DNA of 64,000 nucleotides from Streptomyces sp. A2-16 (GCF_018128905.1 NZ_CP063808.1:4650001-4714000), one strand, 5' to 3'. Shown: positions 17,928-26,610, counted from the stretch's first letter. Notes: generated by a model from the letters alone, not told the origin. Numbers and translations are program-made.

Positions 17928-18300
17928 CTACGGGTACGTCTTGATCGTGGGCAGCAGGTCCTGGAAGGTGCGGCCGCTGGCGGGTTCACCGATCGCCTTC
18001 ATCTCCCAGCCGCCGGCGCCGCGCCGTACCTTCGCCATGATCTGTGCGGTGTGCCGTCCGCCGCCGGTGAGGGTGTAGCGGGCGAGCCCCGTGCCCGTCG
18101 TCTCGTCGATCAGACGGCAGAAGGCGTTCTGGACCTCGGCGAAGGTCTGGCCGTTGAACGAGTTGACGGTGAAGACGATCTGGTCGACGCGGGCGGGTAC
18201 GCGGGTCAGGTCGACGACGATCGACTCGTCGTCCCCGCCGGTGAGGTTGTCCCCGGTGTGTCGTACGGAGCCGTCGTCGCTGGCCAGGTGCCCATCTGGC
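17928..18300 (-). pseudogene. TerD-like stress protein, N-terminally decayed
   Basis: The C-terminal two thirds are clear: SVRHTGDNLTGGDDESIVVD, then PARVDQIVFTVNSFNGQTFA, EVQNAFCRLID and the ending ASGRTFQDLLPTIKTYP, a TerD/TerZ family signature with its Ca-binding DDES. Upstream of about 18300 the homology fades into unrelated low-complexity sequence. The expected N-terminus (GVSLxKGGNVSL) is absent and no start codon is suitable. The gene is probably broken by a deletion or rearrangement ending near the large palindrome at 18397-18427. Confidence 0.7.
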
Positions 18301-18396
18301 CGCCCGTCACCATCGCTTCCTCCTCGCCGTCCAACTCGCCTCGCAGGCCAACCCGTTGCTGTGGCCGCTGCGGACAGCCGTGGCGTACACGGCGGA

Positions 18397-18427
18397 GCGG
18401 TGTGTGGCCGAGTCGGCCACACACCGC
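18397..18427. repeat. 31-bp perfect palindrome
   Basis: GCGGTGTGTGGCCGA, a single central G, then the exact reverse complement TCGGCCACACACCGC. A 1-base loop is too tight for an RNA hairpin, but partial opening would still give a strong stem. It lies just upstream of the decayed TerD gene, with no other gene nearby. Confidence 0.7.
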
Positions 18428-18556
18428 CCCTGGAACCGGCTGGCTGCGAGCGACGTGGGGAGATCCATCGAGCAGGTCTGGCGTCACCCCCGAGCAGGGG
18501 GTGGGGATTCTCAAAGAGCCCCATCAAAGTCGGGTTCCTGCCCTTCCGAGCTGATC

Positions 18557-18883
18557 TCAGGTGAGGTCGAAGGTGACGCTCACCGAGCCGTCCCAGTCCG
18601 GTGCCTCCATAAGCGTGAGGGTTCCATCCTCGGCCTCGACGACTCGCACCGTGATCCCGCCGCGGTCCTCACCGGGAAACGCAATGGAGAAGTGGGGGTC
18701 CATCTCCATGAGGAAGTCCCAGCCCTCGCGTTGGGTCGTGTCAAGGGCGCTGGCATGCCGCCCGGTTGCCTGCCACTTGCCGACCGCGTCGACAGTGACG
18801 GTGATGTCGATGTCGTACATCTCAAGGCAAGTCGATTGATTGGCCCACCATTCGAGGCGGCCCCGACCCACGAATCGATCCAT
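18557..18883 (-). CDS. hypothetical protein
   Basis: A 108-residue soluble protein of unknown function. It is acidic, beta-rich in appearance and tryptophan-containing (GRLEWWANQSTCLEMYD, then VTVDAVGKWQATGRHA, GWDFLMEMDPHFSIAFPGED and a C-terminal VSVTFDLT). No membrane segment, signal peptide or catalytic motif is recognisable. I chose the ATG at 18883; upstream codons in frame are arginine/proline-rich and look non-coding. It stands alone between the TerD remnant and the AraC gene. Coding is supported by codon bias and length, not by a known family. Confidence 0.6.
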   Translation of the reverse strand: MDRFVGRGRLEWWANQSTCLEMYDIDITVTVDAVGKWQATGRHASALDTTQREGWDFLMEMDPHFSIAFPGEDRGGITVRVVEAEDGTLTLMEAPDWDGSVSVTFDLT

Positions 18884-19192
18884 GAGCACACTATGCACAG
18901 TGCCTAGGCCAACCGGGTGAGCCTGCGCGGCTGCCGGCCGTCGTGGGTCAGGCCGTGAGACAGAACTGCATGGGGCAGACCGGACAGGCCCTCGGCTCAT
19001 CCGGCGGCGCCCCATACGCTCGCGACCTCATTCTGAAACCACCAGTAAATGGTGGCTGGGCTACCGGCCACGCGGGGACGGCTCTTGACGTCGTACGCAA
19101 TGTGGCCCCGGCCTGCCGTGACGGCGGCCGGTGTCAGACGTCTTTGGCGCAGGTGAGTGGCCAATTCCTGCTGTCTGTAAGGCAGTTAAGCG
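18884..19192. other. 309-bp intergenic stretch
   Basis: Between the hypothetical gene (start side) and the end of the AraC gene. No convincing coding frame, RNA gene or hairpin was found. It probably holds the promoter of the 18557-18883 gene. Confidence 0.4.
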
Positions 19193-20083
19193 TCATGTGG
19201 GGCGGCTTGCTGGGTCACGGAGACCGAAGTCGTTGAAGGCTTGGAGGTGCCCGACGCTGTGCCGTGCTGGTGTTCGGCGCATGATGTCGAGCAGTTGGCG
19301 TGGTGTCTGTCCCGACAGGGCTCGGAAGTCTCTGTTCATGTGGGACTGGTCGTGGTATCCCGCCAGGCTGGCCAGGTCGGCGAGCGAGTTCACGTCGGTC
19401 GATGCCACGGCCAGGGCGTTGTGGAACCTGATGATGCGGGAGAGTGTTTGAGCAGGCAGCCCGATGTGTTCGCGCAGCAGCCCTTGTATGCGGCGCTGGC
19501 CCAGGCCGATGTCCAGGGCCAGTTGGTGCAAGGACACTGCGCCCCCACGTTCACACAGCAGGCTCCATGCCTGGGCGGCGGCAGGTGCTGGGGGAGTCGC
19601 TCGGTCACTGAGTCGCCGGGTGAGCAGGGTGTCGAGTATTCGCCAGCGGCCGTGCCAGTGCGATGCCGCGGCCAGCTGTTCGGTGGCGTTCGCAGCCCAG
19701 CCTGCGCCCATGATCTGGTCAGGGTCGATGACCGTCTTCGCCAGGTGGTGCAGCGGGAGGTTGAAGAGCCGGTACGCGCCCAGCGGCGTGAGTTCGATCT
19801 CGACGGCAGACGCGGATCCGTCGAAACCCGCCAGCATGGGCATCGTCTGCAGGCCTGCGATCATCGCAGGCCACGGACCTGGTGATACTTCTTGTTCTGG
19901 ACCGCTGCGGATGGTCAGCGGCTGGCCCCAGCCCAGGAGGACGGTGACGGCCGCCGAGGGAAGAGTGACCCGTGCGGGCCGCGCGCTGCCCATGCGGTGA
20001 CCTCGGTAGCGGATGACGATGCCACGCAAGGATGCGGTCGGACGACCGGTGTACTCGCCGGGTTGGTCGATCGATTCGGTCAC
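19193..20083 (-). CDS. AraC family transcriptional regulator
   Basis: A 296-residue regulator. The N-terminal 165 residues form an effector-binding domain (RLFNLPLHHLAKTVIDPDQI is typical of this subgroup). The C-terminal AraC domain spans about residues 180-285, with first helix-turn-helix LALDIGLGQRRIQGLLREHI and second SLADLASLAGYHDQSHMNRD followed by FRALSGQTPRQLL. It is divergent from the ArsR-type gene that begins the RiPP locus. It may belong to that locus or be a bystander. Confidence 0.88.
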   Translation of the reverse strand: MTESIDQPGEYTGRPTASLRGIVIRYRGHRMGSARPARVTLPSAAVTVLLGWGQPLTIRSGPEQEVSPGPWPAMIAGLQTMPMLAGFDGSASAVEIELTPLGAYRLFNLPLHHLAKTVIDPDQIMGAGWAANATEQLAAASHWHGRWRILDTLLTRRLSDRATPPAPAAAQAWSLLCERGGAVSLHQLALDIGLGQRRIQGLLREHIGLPAQTLSRIIRFHNALAVASTDVNSLADLASLAGYHDQSHMNRDFRALSGQTPRQLLDIMRRTPARHSVGHLQAFNDFGLRDPASRPT

Positions 20084-20298
20084 TCTTGATGTTCCCCCGC
20101 TGTGATTGCGTCTTCGTACAAGACTCCCGGCGGTCGCTGCCGAAGGCTAGAGCCTGCTCGGCCACCCGAGCCCTGATCCAGCTGTCGTCTCAAGAATCGT
20201 CATCAATTCTGCTCACGTGCAGTTGTTGTCGAATGCTCAGCAGCTGAAGCCCAAGGCCAGAACTCGACCTGCAAGTGTGACGAAGGAAAGGCTTGAAT

Positions 20299-21312
20299 GT
20301 GCGGCGCCCAGTGAAGCGGATTCACTTCACGGCTGAGGACCTGGCGCGGACCCGCGTCGCCACAACGATCGGCGTGGCGGCGGAGACGTGCGACAGTGTG
20401 AGGCTGTTGAGGTATCGCGACGCCAGTCGCGCCTTCTGCCGCTGGCAGGTATCGGTGCGTGGACGGCTGGGCAATCAGGCCGGCCCGCTTGCCGCATTGC
20501 TGCCCGCGCGCGGTCCGCTGCTCGACGCGATGAGCCTGATGGGAGACACGGCATCCATCGACGAGGCGGTAGACAACTTCATGGCGGCGCCCCGAGCTCT
20601 GATGCGCCTTGAGCTGGAGAACATCGACTTCCGCCCTTCGCACCGGTCCTGGGCGCGGAACCTGATGGACGGTGACCGTGAGGCTCGACGCCAGGTGGCC
20701 ACGGCGCTCAGAGCCTGCCACAGGGTCACTGTCGCCCCGTTCTGGAGCAGGGTGCGCTCTCATCTGAGCGAGGTCCGAGCCGCCTACGTGGGCACGATTG
20801 CCAACGGCGGGGTGGAACAACTCTTCACCACACTCTGCGGTCCGAGGGCCCGCTGGCGGCCACCCGTGCTCGAAGTGGTTCACCCGCACGATGCGGACAT
20901 CCACTTGAGCGGGCGAGGTCTCGTCATCGCGCCGACGATGTTCTCCACACCGCAGATCGAACTTCTGAATCCGCCACTGGACCCGGCCCGAGCACCCACG
21001 CTGGCCGTCCCCACCCTCAGTGGAACATCACTCAACACCGCGCTGTGGGAGGGCATTGGCGAGTCCACCGCTCAGTCCCTCGATGACCTGCTGGGACGCA
21101 CCAGAGCCGCTGTGCTGAGGGCGGCCGTCGGCGGATGCGGCACCACGGAACTGGCCCGCCGTCTGCACATCTCGCCGGCCACCGTGAGCCACCATGCGAC
21201 GGTGCTGCGCAATGCCCACCTGGTCACCACCCGACAAGAAGGCAAGGCGGTCCTCCACACCGTCACGTCACTGGGTATCGCCCTGCTGGAGCAGAGACAC
21301 CCCTTCGTCTGA
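20299..21312 (+). CDS. ArsR/winged-helix transcriptional regulator
   Basis: A 337-residue regulator. A C-terminal winged helix spans about residues 260-330, with RAAVLRAAVGGCGTTELARR, HISPATVSHHATVLRNAHLV and wing QEGKAVLHTV. The N-terminal 250 residues are a large sensor domain of the type found in actinobacterial long ArsR proteins. The start is the GTG at 20299, about 8 bases after AAGGAAAGG. An ATG at 20297 is out of frame, and a TTG at 20293 sits too close to the ribosome site. It is convergent with the JmjC genes. It is the best candidate regulator for the precursor operon, whose promoter carries a palindrome at 26634-26647. Confidence 0.82.
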   Translation: MRRPVKRIHFTAEDLARTRVATTIGVAAETCDSVRLLRYRDASRAFCRWQVSVRGRLGNQAGPLAALLPARGPLLDAMSLMGDTASIDEAVDNFMAAPRALMRLELENIDFRPSHRSWARNLMDGDREARRQVATALRACHRVTVAPFWSRVRSHLSEVRAAYVGTIANGGVEQLFTTLCGPRARWRPPVLEVVHPHDADIHLSGRGLVIAPTMFSTPQIELLNPPLDPARAPTLAVPTLSGTSLNTALWEGIGESTAQSLDDLLGRTRAAVLRAAVGGCGTTELARRLHISPATVSHHATVLRNAHLVTTRQEGKAVLHTVTSLGIALLEQRHPFV

Positions 21313-21512
21313 CAGGCCGGCCGAGCCGAAGCGTGGAGGGTGCCCTGGCGCCGACAGGCTTCAGATGGACGCTGTGACGGCGTGCTGGTCTGCGGGAGAG
21401 GGCCAAGTGGACCTCGTCATCTGATGGTCAGTGGCGCAACCTCAGCGACCTGGTCATTGGCACTGACGGGTGATGCTCACCCATGGCTGACGTGAATGGT
21501 GCCGGGGCCACC

Positions 21513-22802
21513 TCAGGAATGGCGCCGGACTGCTCCGAAGCTCTCCAGCTGCTGCAAGAGGGTGCGTGCCGCGCCGCGCTGGAGGCCGGGGGAGACGGCT
21601 TCCAGAAGTGCAGCCACTTCTGCTGGGCGCGTCGAGGTGAGGGCCTCAGTGAGCTGAAGCATGTCGCTGTTCTTGAGCGGTGTCGTGGTGTGGTGACCGT
21701 TTGCCGCGCACAGAGTGCTGCCCTTGCTGTCCCTGGCCCAGAGGATCTGCGCATGGGGATCGGCGCGCAGGAGGTCGGTGTCAGCGAGTGGAGGCGGTGA
21801 GACGGGAGCGGGAGCGGGTTCGAACCCCCCTGCTGTCCAGCGGCGCAGTGAGACGGTGGTGACTCGGTCGGCCATCCGGTCCGGTTGGGCGAAGGCATGC
21901 AGAGTCCTCACCGGCGCGCTGAGTCCTTCGGGGAGCGCGGCCGACAGAAGACCGTCGGCGCGGGGCCCCGGCGCGGCGACGGGGGCGTCGTGGCAGGGGA
22001 GCAGGGTGTCCAGGCTGCTGCCACCGGTGAGACGGTCCGGGTCGATGTCGGCGATCAGGGTCTCCAACTCGTAGCCGACATGGTGGTCGTGCCGGGGCAC
22101 GCCGACGTTGACGCTCGTTGCGGGGGCCGTCGTAGCGCTCTCCCCTACGTGGTAGTAGTCGGCCGGCCAGTACAGCACGTCGCCGGGGCCGATCTCGGCG
22201 GCGAATGACTCGCTCCTGTGGTCGGCGTAGTCGACTTTGGTGGAAACGGGCTCGTCCCACGGCCTGTGCGACCAGAACCGCATGCGCTTGCGGCCACGGA
22301 GACCGAACATGAACGTGGCGAAACGGTCCTTGTGGACCCCGACGGGGCTGTGCTCGTAAGTGCCGTGGAACAGGGTGGTGATGGCACCCGTCAGAGGCAG
22401 GCCGACGATGTCCCACAGGCCCGCGAAGAAGGTCCGCTCGCGCGACCACAGAGCGGGGTCGAAGGTGTGGAAGCTGTTGATCACGAGAGCGTGCCGACGG
22501 CCGTCGAGGCGGGTGGCGAGACGGGAGTCGTACACATCGAAGGAGCCGTCCTCGGCGGCAGGCAGCAGATCGTCCGCGACGTCCCGCTGCCTGCGCTCGA
22601 CCGTGAACTGCGCATGGGACGGCATGTGCCCGTCCAGGCGCGCGGACCGGCTGCCGTGCACGGCAGCACGGAATACGTCGCCGTCCTCGAAGGGCGCGGG
22701 GGACAGGGACGGGGAACGGAACAGCACGGGGGACCGGTCCCAGTACTTTTGCACGAAGGTGCTCCAGGAGAACGTGGTCTCCACGGGCACGGACCCGTTC
22801 AT
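21513..22802 (-). CDS. JmjC/cupin-fold protein with an intact iron-binding triad
   Basis: A 429-residue protein. The double-stranded beta-helix core carries a plausible Fe(II) facial triad: His157 and Asp159 in VGVHKDRFATFMFGLRG, and His218 in YWPADYYHVGE after the GPGDVLYWP turn. This is the layout of JmjC-type 2-oxoglutarate dioxygenases, and the C-terminal 150 residues look like a winged-helix dimerisation tail. The ATG at 22802 overlaps the stop of the upstream paralogue (ATGA). It is last in the precursor/dehydratase operon, so the likely role is hydroxylation or other oxidation of the modified peptide. That role is an inference; cupins of this type also act as non-catalytic binders. Confidence 0.75.
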   Translation of the reverse strand: MNGSVPVETTFSWSTFVQKYWDRSPVLFRSPSLSPAPFEDGDVFRAAVHGSRSARLDGHMPSHAQFTVERRQRDVADDLLPAAEDGSFDVYDSRLATRLDGRRHALVINSFHTFDPALWSRERTFFAGLWDIVGLPLTGAITTLFHGTYEHSPVGVHKDRFATFMFGLRGRKRMRFWSHRPWDEPVSTKVDYADHRSESFAAEIGPGDVLYWPADYYHVGESATTAPATSVNVGVPRHDHHVGYELETLIADIDPDRLTGGSSLDTLLPCHDAPVAAPGPRADGLLSAALPEGLSAPVRTLHAFAQPDRMADRVTTVSLRRWTAGGFEPAPAPVSPPPLADTDLLRADPHAQILWARDSKGSTLCAANGHHTTTPLKNSDMLQLTEALTSTRPAEVAALLEAVSPGLQRGAARTLLQQLESFGAVRRHS

Positions 22803-23983
22803 ACTGTGTTCTCCCGTCGGTCCAGGTCCACGCCGCGCAGCGTGTACAGCTTCTCCAGCAGTGCAATCACCGATATCTCACGGCCCGGGCCGGCCAGGGT
22901 GCTCAGCTGCTGGACGGCGGGGGTTTCGCCCTGGTGCAGCTGCTCCAGGACGCGTTCGCCCAGAGTGCCCCGCACGGAAAAGGCGTGACCGTCAACGGCC
23001 CAGAGCCAGGTGCGGCCGTCGTCGAGGGGCATGCGGACCACCGGGGAGGCCGCCCGCAACCGGTCGCCCGGCTTGAGAGGGACAGAGGGCCGGGTGTCCG
23101 GGGCAGGTTCCAGCGCGGCCGCGCTGACTCGTCGCGCCCATGCCGCCTTGAGAGCTTGGTCGAGCTGATCGCCCTCGGTCGTCTCGTGCAACAGCCGTGC
23201 CATGCGGGCCAGTTCGGGCACATCAGGGGGCGTGGGGGCTTCGCTCGGAGGGAAGGGCAGGTAAGGGACGTAGCCCGGGCTCTCTTGTTCGTGCACGATT
23301 TTGGCCACGGCGTCCTTGACCGCCGCGGTGAGCAGGCGGGGGTCACGGGGAACCAGCAGGCGCAGTGCCAAGGTCCTTGGCCCGAAGCGCACTTGGTGCG
23401 GCCGGCCTGCCGGCCAGTGCAGCACATCACCGGGTTCGGCGGTGAGGGCGGCCTGAGCCGGGGCGTCCTGGGGGGTGGCGGTCACGGTGCCGTGCAGGAC
23501 CCAGGTCAACGTGGAATACAGCGGTTCCGTGGCAAGGCCTCTGCACTGCGTGATCCGCTCGCCGAGAAGGAGTTCCGTGACAACCGGCACCACGGGGTAT
23601 CCGACCCGCTCCCACAAGGGAACGACCAGGGAGCGTACTTGTCCCCACAGGACGTGGTCGAGCATGAGCGGTTGCTCCACCACGAGCAGTCGGCCCGGGC
23701 TCTGCAGCTCCTTGTCGAGCCGTTCGGCGTACTGCTGAGGACTGGTGTCGTGCGGACCGGGCAGCAACTCGCCCGGTGCCCGGATCCGACCGTCATCGAT
23801 GAGGAAGCGAACGTCGGGCAGGGCCCGGAATCGGGTTCCGGCGCGGAACGGCCTGGCCGCCTGGACCATCGCCGCGTAGGCGCGTTGGGCGTCGACGGTG
23901 CCCTGGCCGCCCGGTGCGGCCGTCACCCCGGCCTTCTGCTCCCAGTGGCGAGTGGCGAACAGATCCCAACTGGACTCGCTCAC
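22799..23983 (-). CDS. JmjC/cupin-like protein lacking the HxD motif
   Basis: A 394-residue paralogue of the next gene. It shares the GDVLHWPAGRPHQVRF turn (compare GDVLYWPADYYHVGE) and a similar C-terminal tail (QLSTLAGPGREISVIALLEK). His196 is kept. Aligning the core strands, the positions of the partner's His157 and Asp159 fall in ATEPLYS, so the HxD part of the triad is gone. The start is the GTG at 23983, forming GTGA with the dehydratase stop. The frame is open for another 350 bases upstream, inside the dehydratase, but that part is arginine-rich shadow sequence. It is probably a non-catalytic partner of the downstream protein, or it recognises the substrate peptide. Confidence 0.7.
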   Translation of the reverse strand: MSESSWDLFATRHWEQKAGVTAAPGGQGTVDAQRAYAAMVQAARPFRAGTRFRALPDVRFLIDDGRIRAPGELLPGPHDTSPQQYAERLDKELQSPGRLLVVEQPLMLDHVLWGQVRSLVVPLWERVGYPVVPVVTELLLGERITQCRGLATEPLYSTLTWVLHGTVTATPQDAPAQAALTAEPGDVLHWPAGRPHQVRFGPRTLALRLLVPRDPRLLTAAVKDAVAKIVHEQESPGYVPYLPFPPSEAPTPPDVPELARMARLLHETTEGDQLDQALKAAWARRVSAAALEPAPDTRPSVPLKPGDRLRAASPVVRMPLDDGRTWLWAVDGHAFSVRGTLGERVLEQLHQGETPAVQQLSTLAGPGREISVIALLEKLYTLRGVDLDRRENTV

Positions 23984-26370
23984 TGGACTTGCGGCTCGAA
24001 TCGGCTGCGCAAGCGGCTGGCGTATCGGGCGAGTGGTTCCATCCTCAGGCTGCGCCGGAGTGCGTCCACCCGGTCTGGTTGCTCGATGGGGCACGGCTCC
24101 AGTTTTCCTTCCTGCAAGCGGAACTTGGTCCCGTACAGCTGTGGTCGGCCATCTCGGATGCGCAGCGCGTCGGTCACGTAGGCCACCTGCCGCCAGGGCA
24201 GATCGCCGTCGCACGCGGCCTGTTCGATGAGCCGCAGGCATTCGTGCTGGAAGTCCCGCGGTCCCTCGGCGTGCTGAACGAGTCGGCAGGCCGCAGCCGC
24301 GGCGGCCGGGCCGACCAGAGCGCTTCCAGGCCAACCGTGCAGGTGCACTACGTCTTGCAGCCAGCGCATGGCCGCGGCGGTCAGGGCCTGCAGCCTCTCT
24401 CCGGTCTGCTCATCGTCGAAGCCGGAGGCGGCCCAACGGCTGCGCAAGGCCGCGTCCGTCCGGTCGACCGCGAGCAGGCGGCGCCGGACATCGGCCGCGT
24501 GGAGGGGACGGACGAGGGGATCGGTGCGGATCCTGACCGTGTTCCGGGTCCAGCTGTAGACGACCCGGCGTCGGGCCTGCGGCCAGTCGAACCCCACCTG
24601 TCCGGTGCGCCGGTCGAGCAGGCGGACACCTACCCCGTCTGCGTTCAGCGCGCACGGCTCCACACGGTCGTACGCGTATTCCACCGCGTCTCGCAGCGCC
24701 ACACCGAGGCCGGCCAGATCGCGACCCCGGTCCTCGATGAAGGCACTCGCGGGGGCCCACTGCGAGTCTTCGGGCGCCGGTACGGTCTTGTGCGGCGGTC
24801 CGACGCTCAGCAGTGGGCCACCGGAGACGGAGCGTAAGAAGTAGGGGACGTCCAGAACATCCATTTGCGCGGTCTCGTCCGGGCTGAACACGGTATGGCG
24901 CATGTCCGTACCGGTCTCCGGCGTTGTCCCCGGTACGGCATCGGGTGTCGGGGTGAGTCCCGGCCCCGTCCCGGTGAGCCGGTCGGCGAGCACCTGGGTG
25001 TATGCCGCTGTCGGTCTGAGCAGGACCCGGACGTAACGGTCGTGTCCGGCGCGTGCCAGGAAGGCACGGATCGCCTCATGATGGCGGCACATGAGGGTCC
25101 AGGCGTCGAACATGCCCCGCAGAAAGGAGGAGAGATACGGCCCGTATCCGGTGCGGCCCTGGGTATCGGCGACGACCGTGCGGGTCCGGGCGCGCACACA
25201 GGGCCGGCTGCGCCGAGTCAGCCGCAGGCCGCCGCCCGTGGTTTCGGTGAAGTGAGCGACGGGACCGTCCACGGTGCACCAGCGGGCCTGGTCCTCGAGT
25301 CCCGGGTGGTGGTGGTCGCCGGCTTCGGGATCGGCGATGAGCCCGGTGTCGTAGAGGCGTGCGATCGGGCCGAAGAAGATCTCCAGGTCGACGGGGTAGT
25401 GGAGCGGTTCCTGTTGTCCCGGCCGTGTCCCGGACAGGACATTGCCCTCGCCCAGGTCGGCGATGCCGAACCGGAACGCCGCTGCGGCGAGGGACCCGGC
25501 TCGATGCCAGTAGCGTTCCGCCTGGCGGCGCCCGAGTTTGGTCCCGACGAGTCGTCTTCCGGGTGCCGAGCGAATCAGCCCCGACTGCGCAGGTGGCGGC
25601 TCCAGCCACTCCTGCCAGGTGTACTCCAGCCGATCGGGGCCGCTGCCCGTCGTGCAGCGAAGGACGGGCAGGTCGACCGGTCCCGTCACCGGTGGCAGTG
25701 AGTTGAGGAAGGCGAACACCGAGTCGTCGGAGGCCAGGAACAGCAGCTCGCCGCCCGGCGGGCGGGGCTTGTAGGCGACGGCGCCGCCTCCGCTCATGCT
25801 GACGCGCAGGATCCTGCGGCGCCCGTTGTGTGTCTCCCCGCTTTGCGCTTCGATGCCCGTCACGGGCAGTCGCAGCGAAGGCTGATCGAACCAGGGACCG
25901 GTGACATCCTGCGCAAGGCGCTGCAGGAACTGGTCCAGGAATGCCGTCCAGCGGAGGCGCTGCTCGTCGGCCTCATAGCGGATGCCCGCGGCGCAGGCAG
26001 TGAAGGCCTCGGTCACCAGCGGCCCGAAGAGACCGCTGTCGGTCACCTCGAGCAGACCGGGAGCGAGCAAGTCGTGATACCGCTTCGAGGCGCGCTGACA
26101 CCAGGCGTCGAGGGCGTCGAGCAGTTCCGTGAGTGGCGCGAATCGGGGTGTGGCGAAGGCTGCTGCCAGGACGGCCGCATCATCGTCTCCCGCCAGGAAT
26201 CGCTCGTGTGCGAGCAGACCGTCTTCGGTGGGCCGCATCACCGAGGGGAACAAACGGCCGGTGGAGCCGGCCCGTAGGGCCCGGAGGACCTTCCCTGCGG
26301 CGGCGGAGCGATTGGGGTCTGCGTCATCCGAACCGGCAGGTGCTGCCGCCTCCCACAGAACCTCGGTCAT
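23980..26370 (-). CDS. LanM-like peptide dehydratase (DUF4135) with C-terminal DUF6624-like domain, no cyclase
   Basis: A 796-residue protein. Residues about 100-530 match the dehydratase domain of class II lanthipeptide synthetases: AYKPR with Lys201, YWHRAGSLAAAAFRFGIAD, an Asp305/Asn310 site in DLGEGN, YPVDLE with Asp328 and Glu330, VRVLLRPTAAY at 447-457 and LDVPYFLRS near 506. In typical LanM the D-x-H-x-x-N motif has His where this has Gly307. The LanC cyclase domain (His and Cys zinc ligands) is missing. Instead residues about 630-785 carry HGWPGSALVG, LVQH, YVTDALRIRDGRPQLYGTKF and PDRVDALRRSLRMEPLARY, matching the stand-alone family DUF6624. GGGGAGG precedes the ATG. It should phosphorylate and eliminate Ser/Thr in the precursor at 26458-26610; ring closure would need another factor or be spontaneous. 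Confidence 0.8.
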   Translation of the reverse strand: MTEVLWEAAAPAGSDDADPNRSAAAGKVLRALRAGSTGRLFPSVMRPTEDGLLAHERFLAGDDDAAVLAAAFATPRFAPLTELLDALDAWCQRASKRYHDLLAPGLLEVTDSGLFGPLVTEAFTACAAGIRYEADEQRLRWTAFLDQFLQRLAQDVTGPWFDQPSLRLPVTGIEAQSGETHNGRRRILRVSMSGGGAVAYKPRPPGGELLFLASDDSVFAFLNSLPPVTGPVDLPVLRCTTGSGPDRLEYTWQEWLEPPPAQSGLIRSAPGRRLVGTKLGRRQAERYWHRAGSLAAAAFRFGIADLGEGNVLSGTRPGQQEPLHYPVDLEIFFGPIARLYDTGLIADPEAGDHHHPGLEDQARWCTVDGPVAHFTETTGGGLRLTRRSRPCVRARTRTVVADTQGRTGYGPYLSSFLRGMFDAWTLMCRHHEAIRAFLARAGHDRYVRVLLRPTAAYTQVLADRLTGTGPGLTPTPDAVPGTTPETGTDMRHTVFSPDETAQMDVLDVPYFLRSVSGGPLLSVGPPHKTVPAPEDSQWAPASAFIEDRGRDLAGLGVALRDAVEYAYDRVEPCALNADGVGVRLLDRRTGQVGFDWPQARRRVVYSWTRNTVRIRTDPLVRPLHAADVRRRLLAVDRTDAALRSRWAASGFDDEQTGERLQALTAAAMRWLQDVVHLHGWPGSALVGPAAAAAACRLVQHAEGPRDFQHECLRLIEQAACDGDLPWRQVAYVTDALRIRDGRPQLYGTKFRLQEGKLEPCPIEQPDRVDALRRSLRMEPLARYASRLRSRFEPQVQ

Positions 26371-26389
26371 GATCGTCTGCCTCCCCTGC

Positions 26390-26420
26390 GGTGCCGCTCC
26401 GCATGTCGCGGAGCGGCACC
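26390..26420 (-). terminator. hairpin between precursor gene and dehydratase gene
   Basis: Thirteen-base perfect arms GGTGCCGCTCCGC and GCGGAGCGGCACC with a 5-base loop, in the 87-bp gap between precursor stop and dehydratase start. There is no U-run. At this position in RiPP operons such hairpins usually act as leaky terminators or stabilisers that raise precursor mRNA over enzyme mRNA. Confidence 0.65.
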
Positions 26421-26457
26421 ATGTGTTCTCCGTTGGGGTTTCCTGGCCGGGGTCAGA

Positions 26458-26610
26458 TCAGACGCAGTACCAGCCGATACAGGTGCTGCTCACGGCCTTG
26501 GTGCGGTCCGGGACCTGCTGCTCCAGTTCGCCGATGACGAGGTCGAGGTCCTCCTCGGCTGACCGGTTGTCGGTGCGGGCCTGCGTCTCGTGGGCAGGTG
26601 CGTGAGTCAT
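26458..26610 (-). CDS. RiPP (lanthipeptide-like) precursor peptide
   Basis: A 50-residue peptide. The leader is hydrophilic and acidic (SAEEDLDLVIGELEQQVPD, residues 17-35), resembling the amphipathic ELxxQV-type leader helix of class II precursors. The short C-terminal core is SSTCIGWYCV, with three hydroxy residues (Ser41, Ser42, Thr43) and two cysteines (Cys44, Cys49), suitable for one or two thioether rings. The ATG at 26610 has GGAGGA 8 bases upstream. The frame is open further upstream, but without a ribosome site. It is immediately followed by the LanM-like gene. Identification rests on size, leader/core layout and context; no close known family member comes to mind. Confidence 0.78.
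   Translation of the reverse strand: MTHAPAHETQARTDNRSAEEDLDLVIGELEQQVPDRTKAVSSTCIGWYCV

Noticed and set aside
23983..24334. Upstream extension of the JmjC-like gene inside the dehydratase
   Set aside because: The frame is open, but the residues are arginine/proline shadow sequence. GTGA overlap at 23983-23980 and the family-like N-terminus support the later start.
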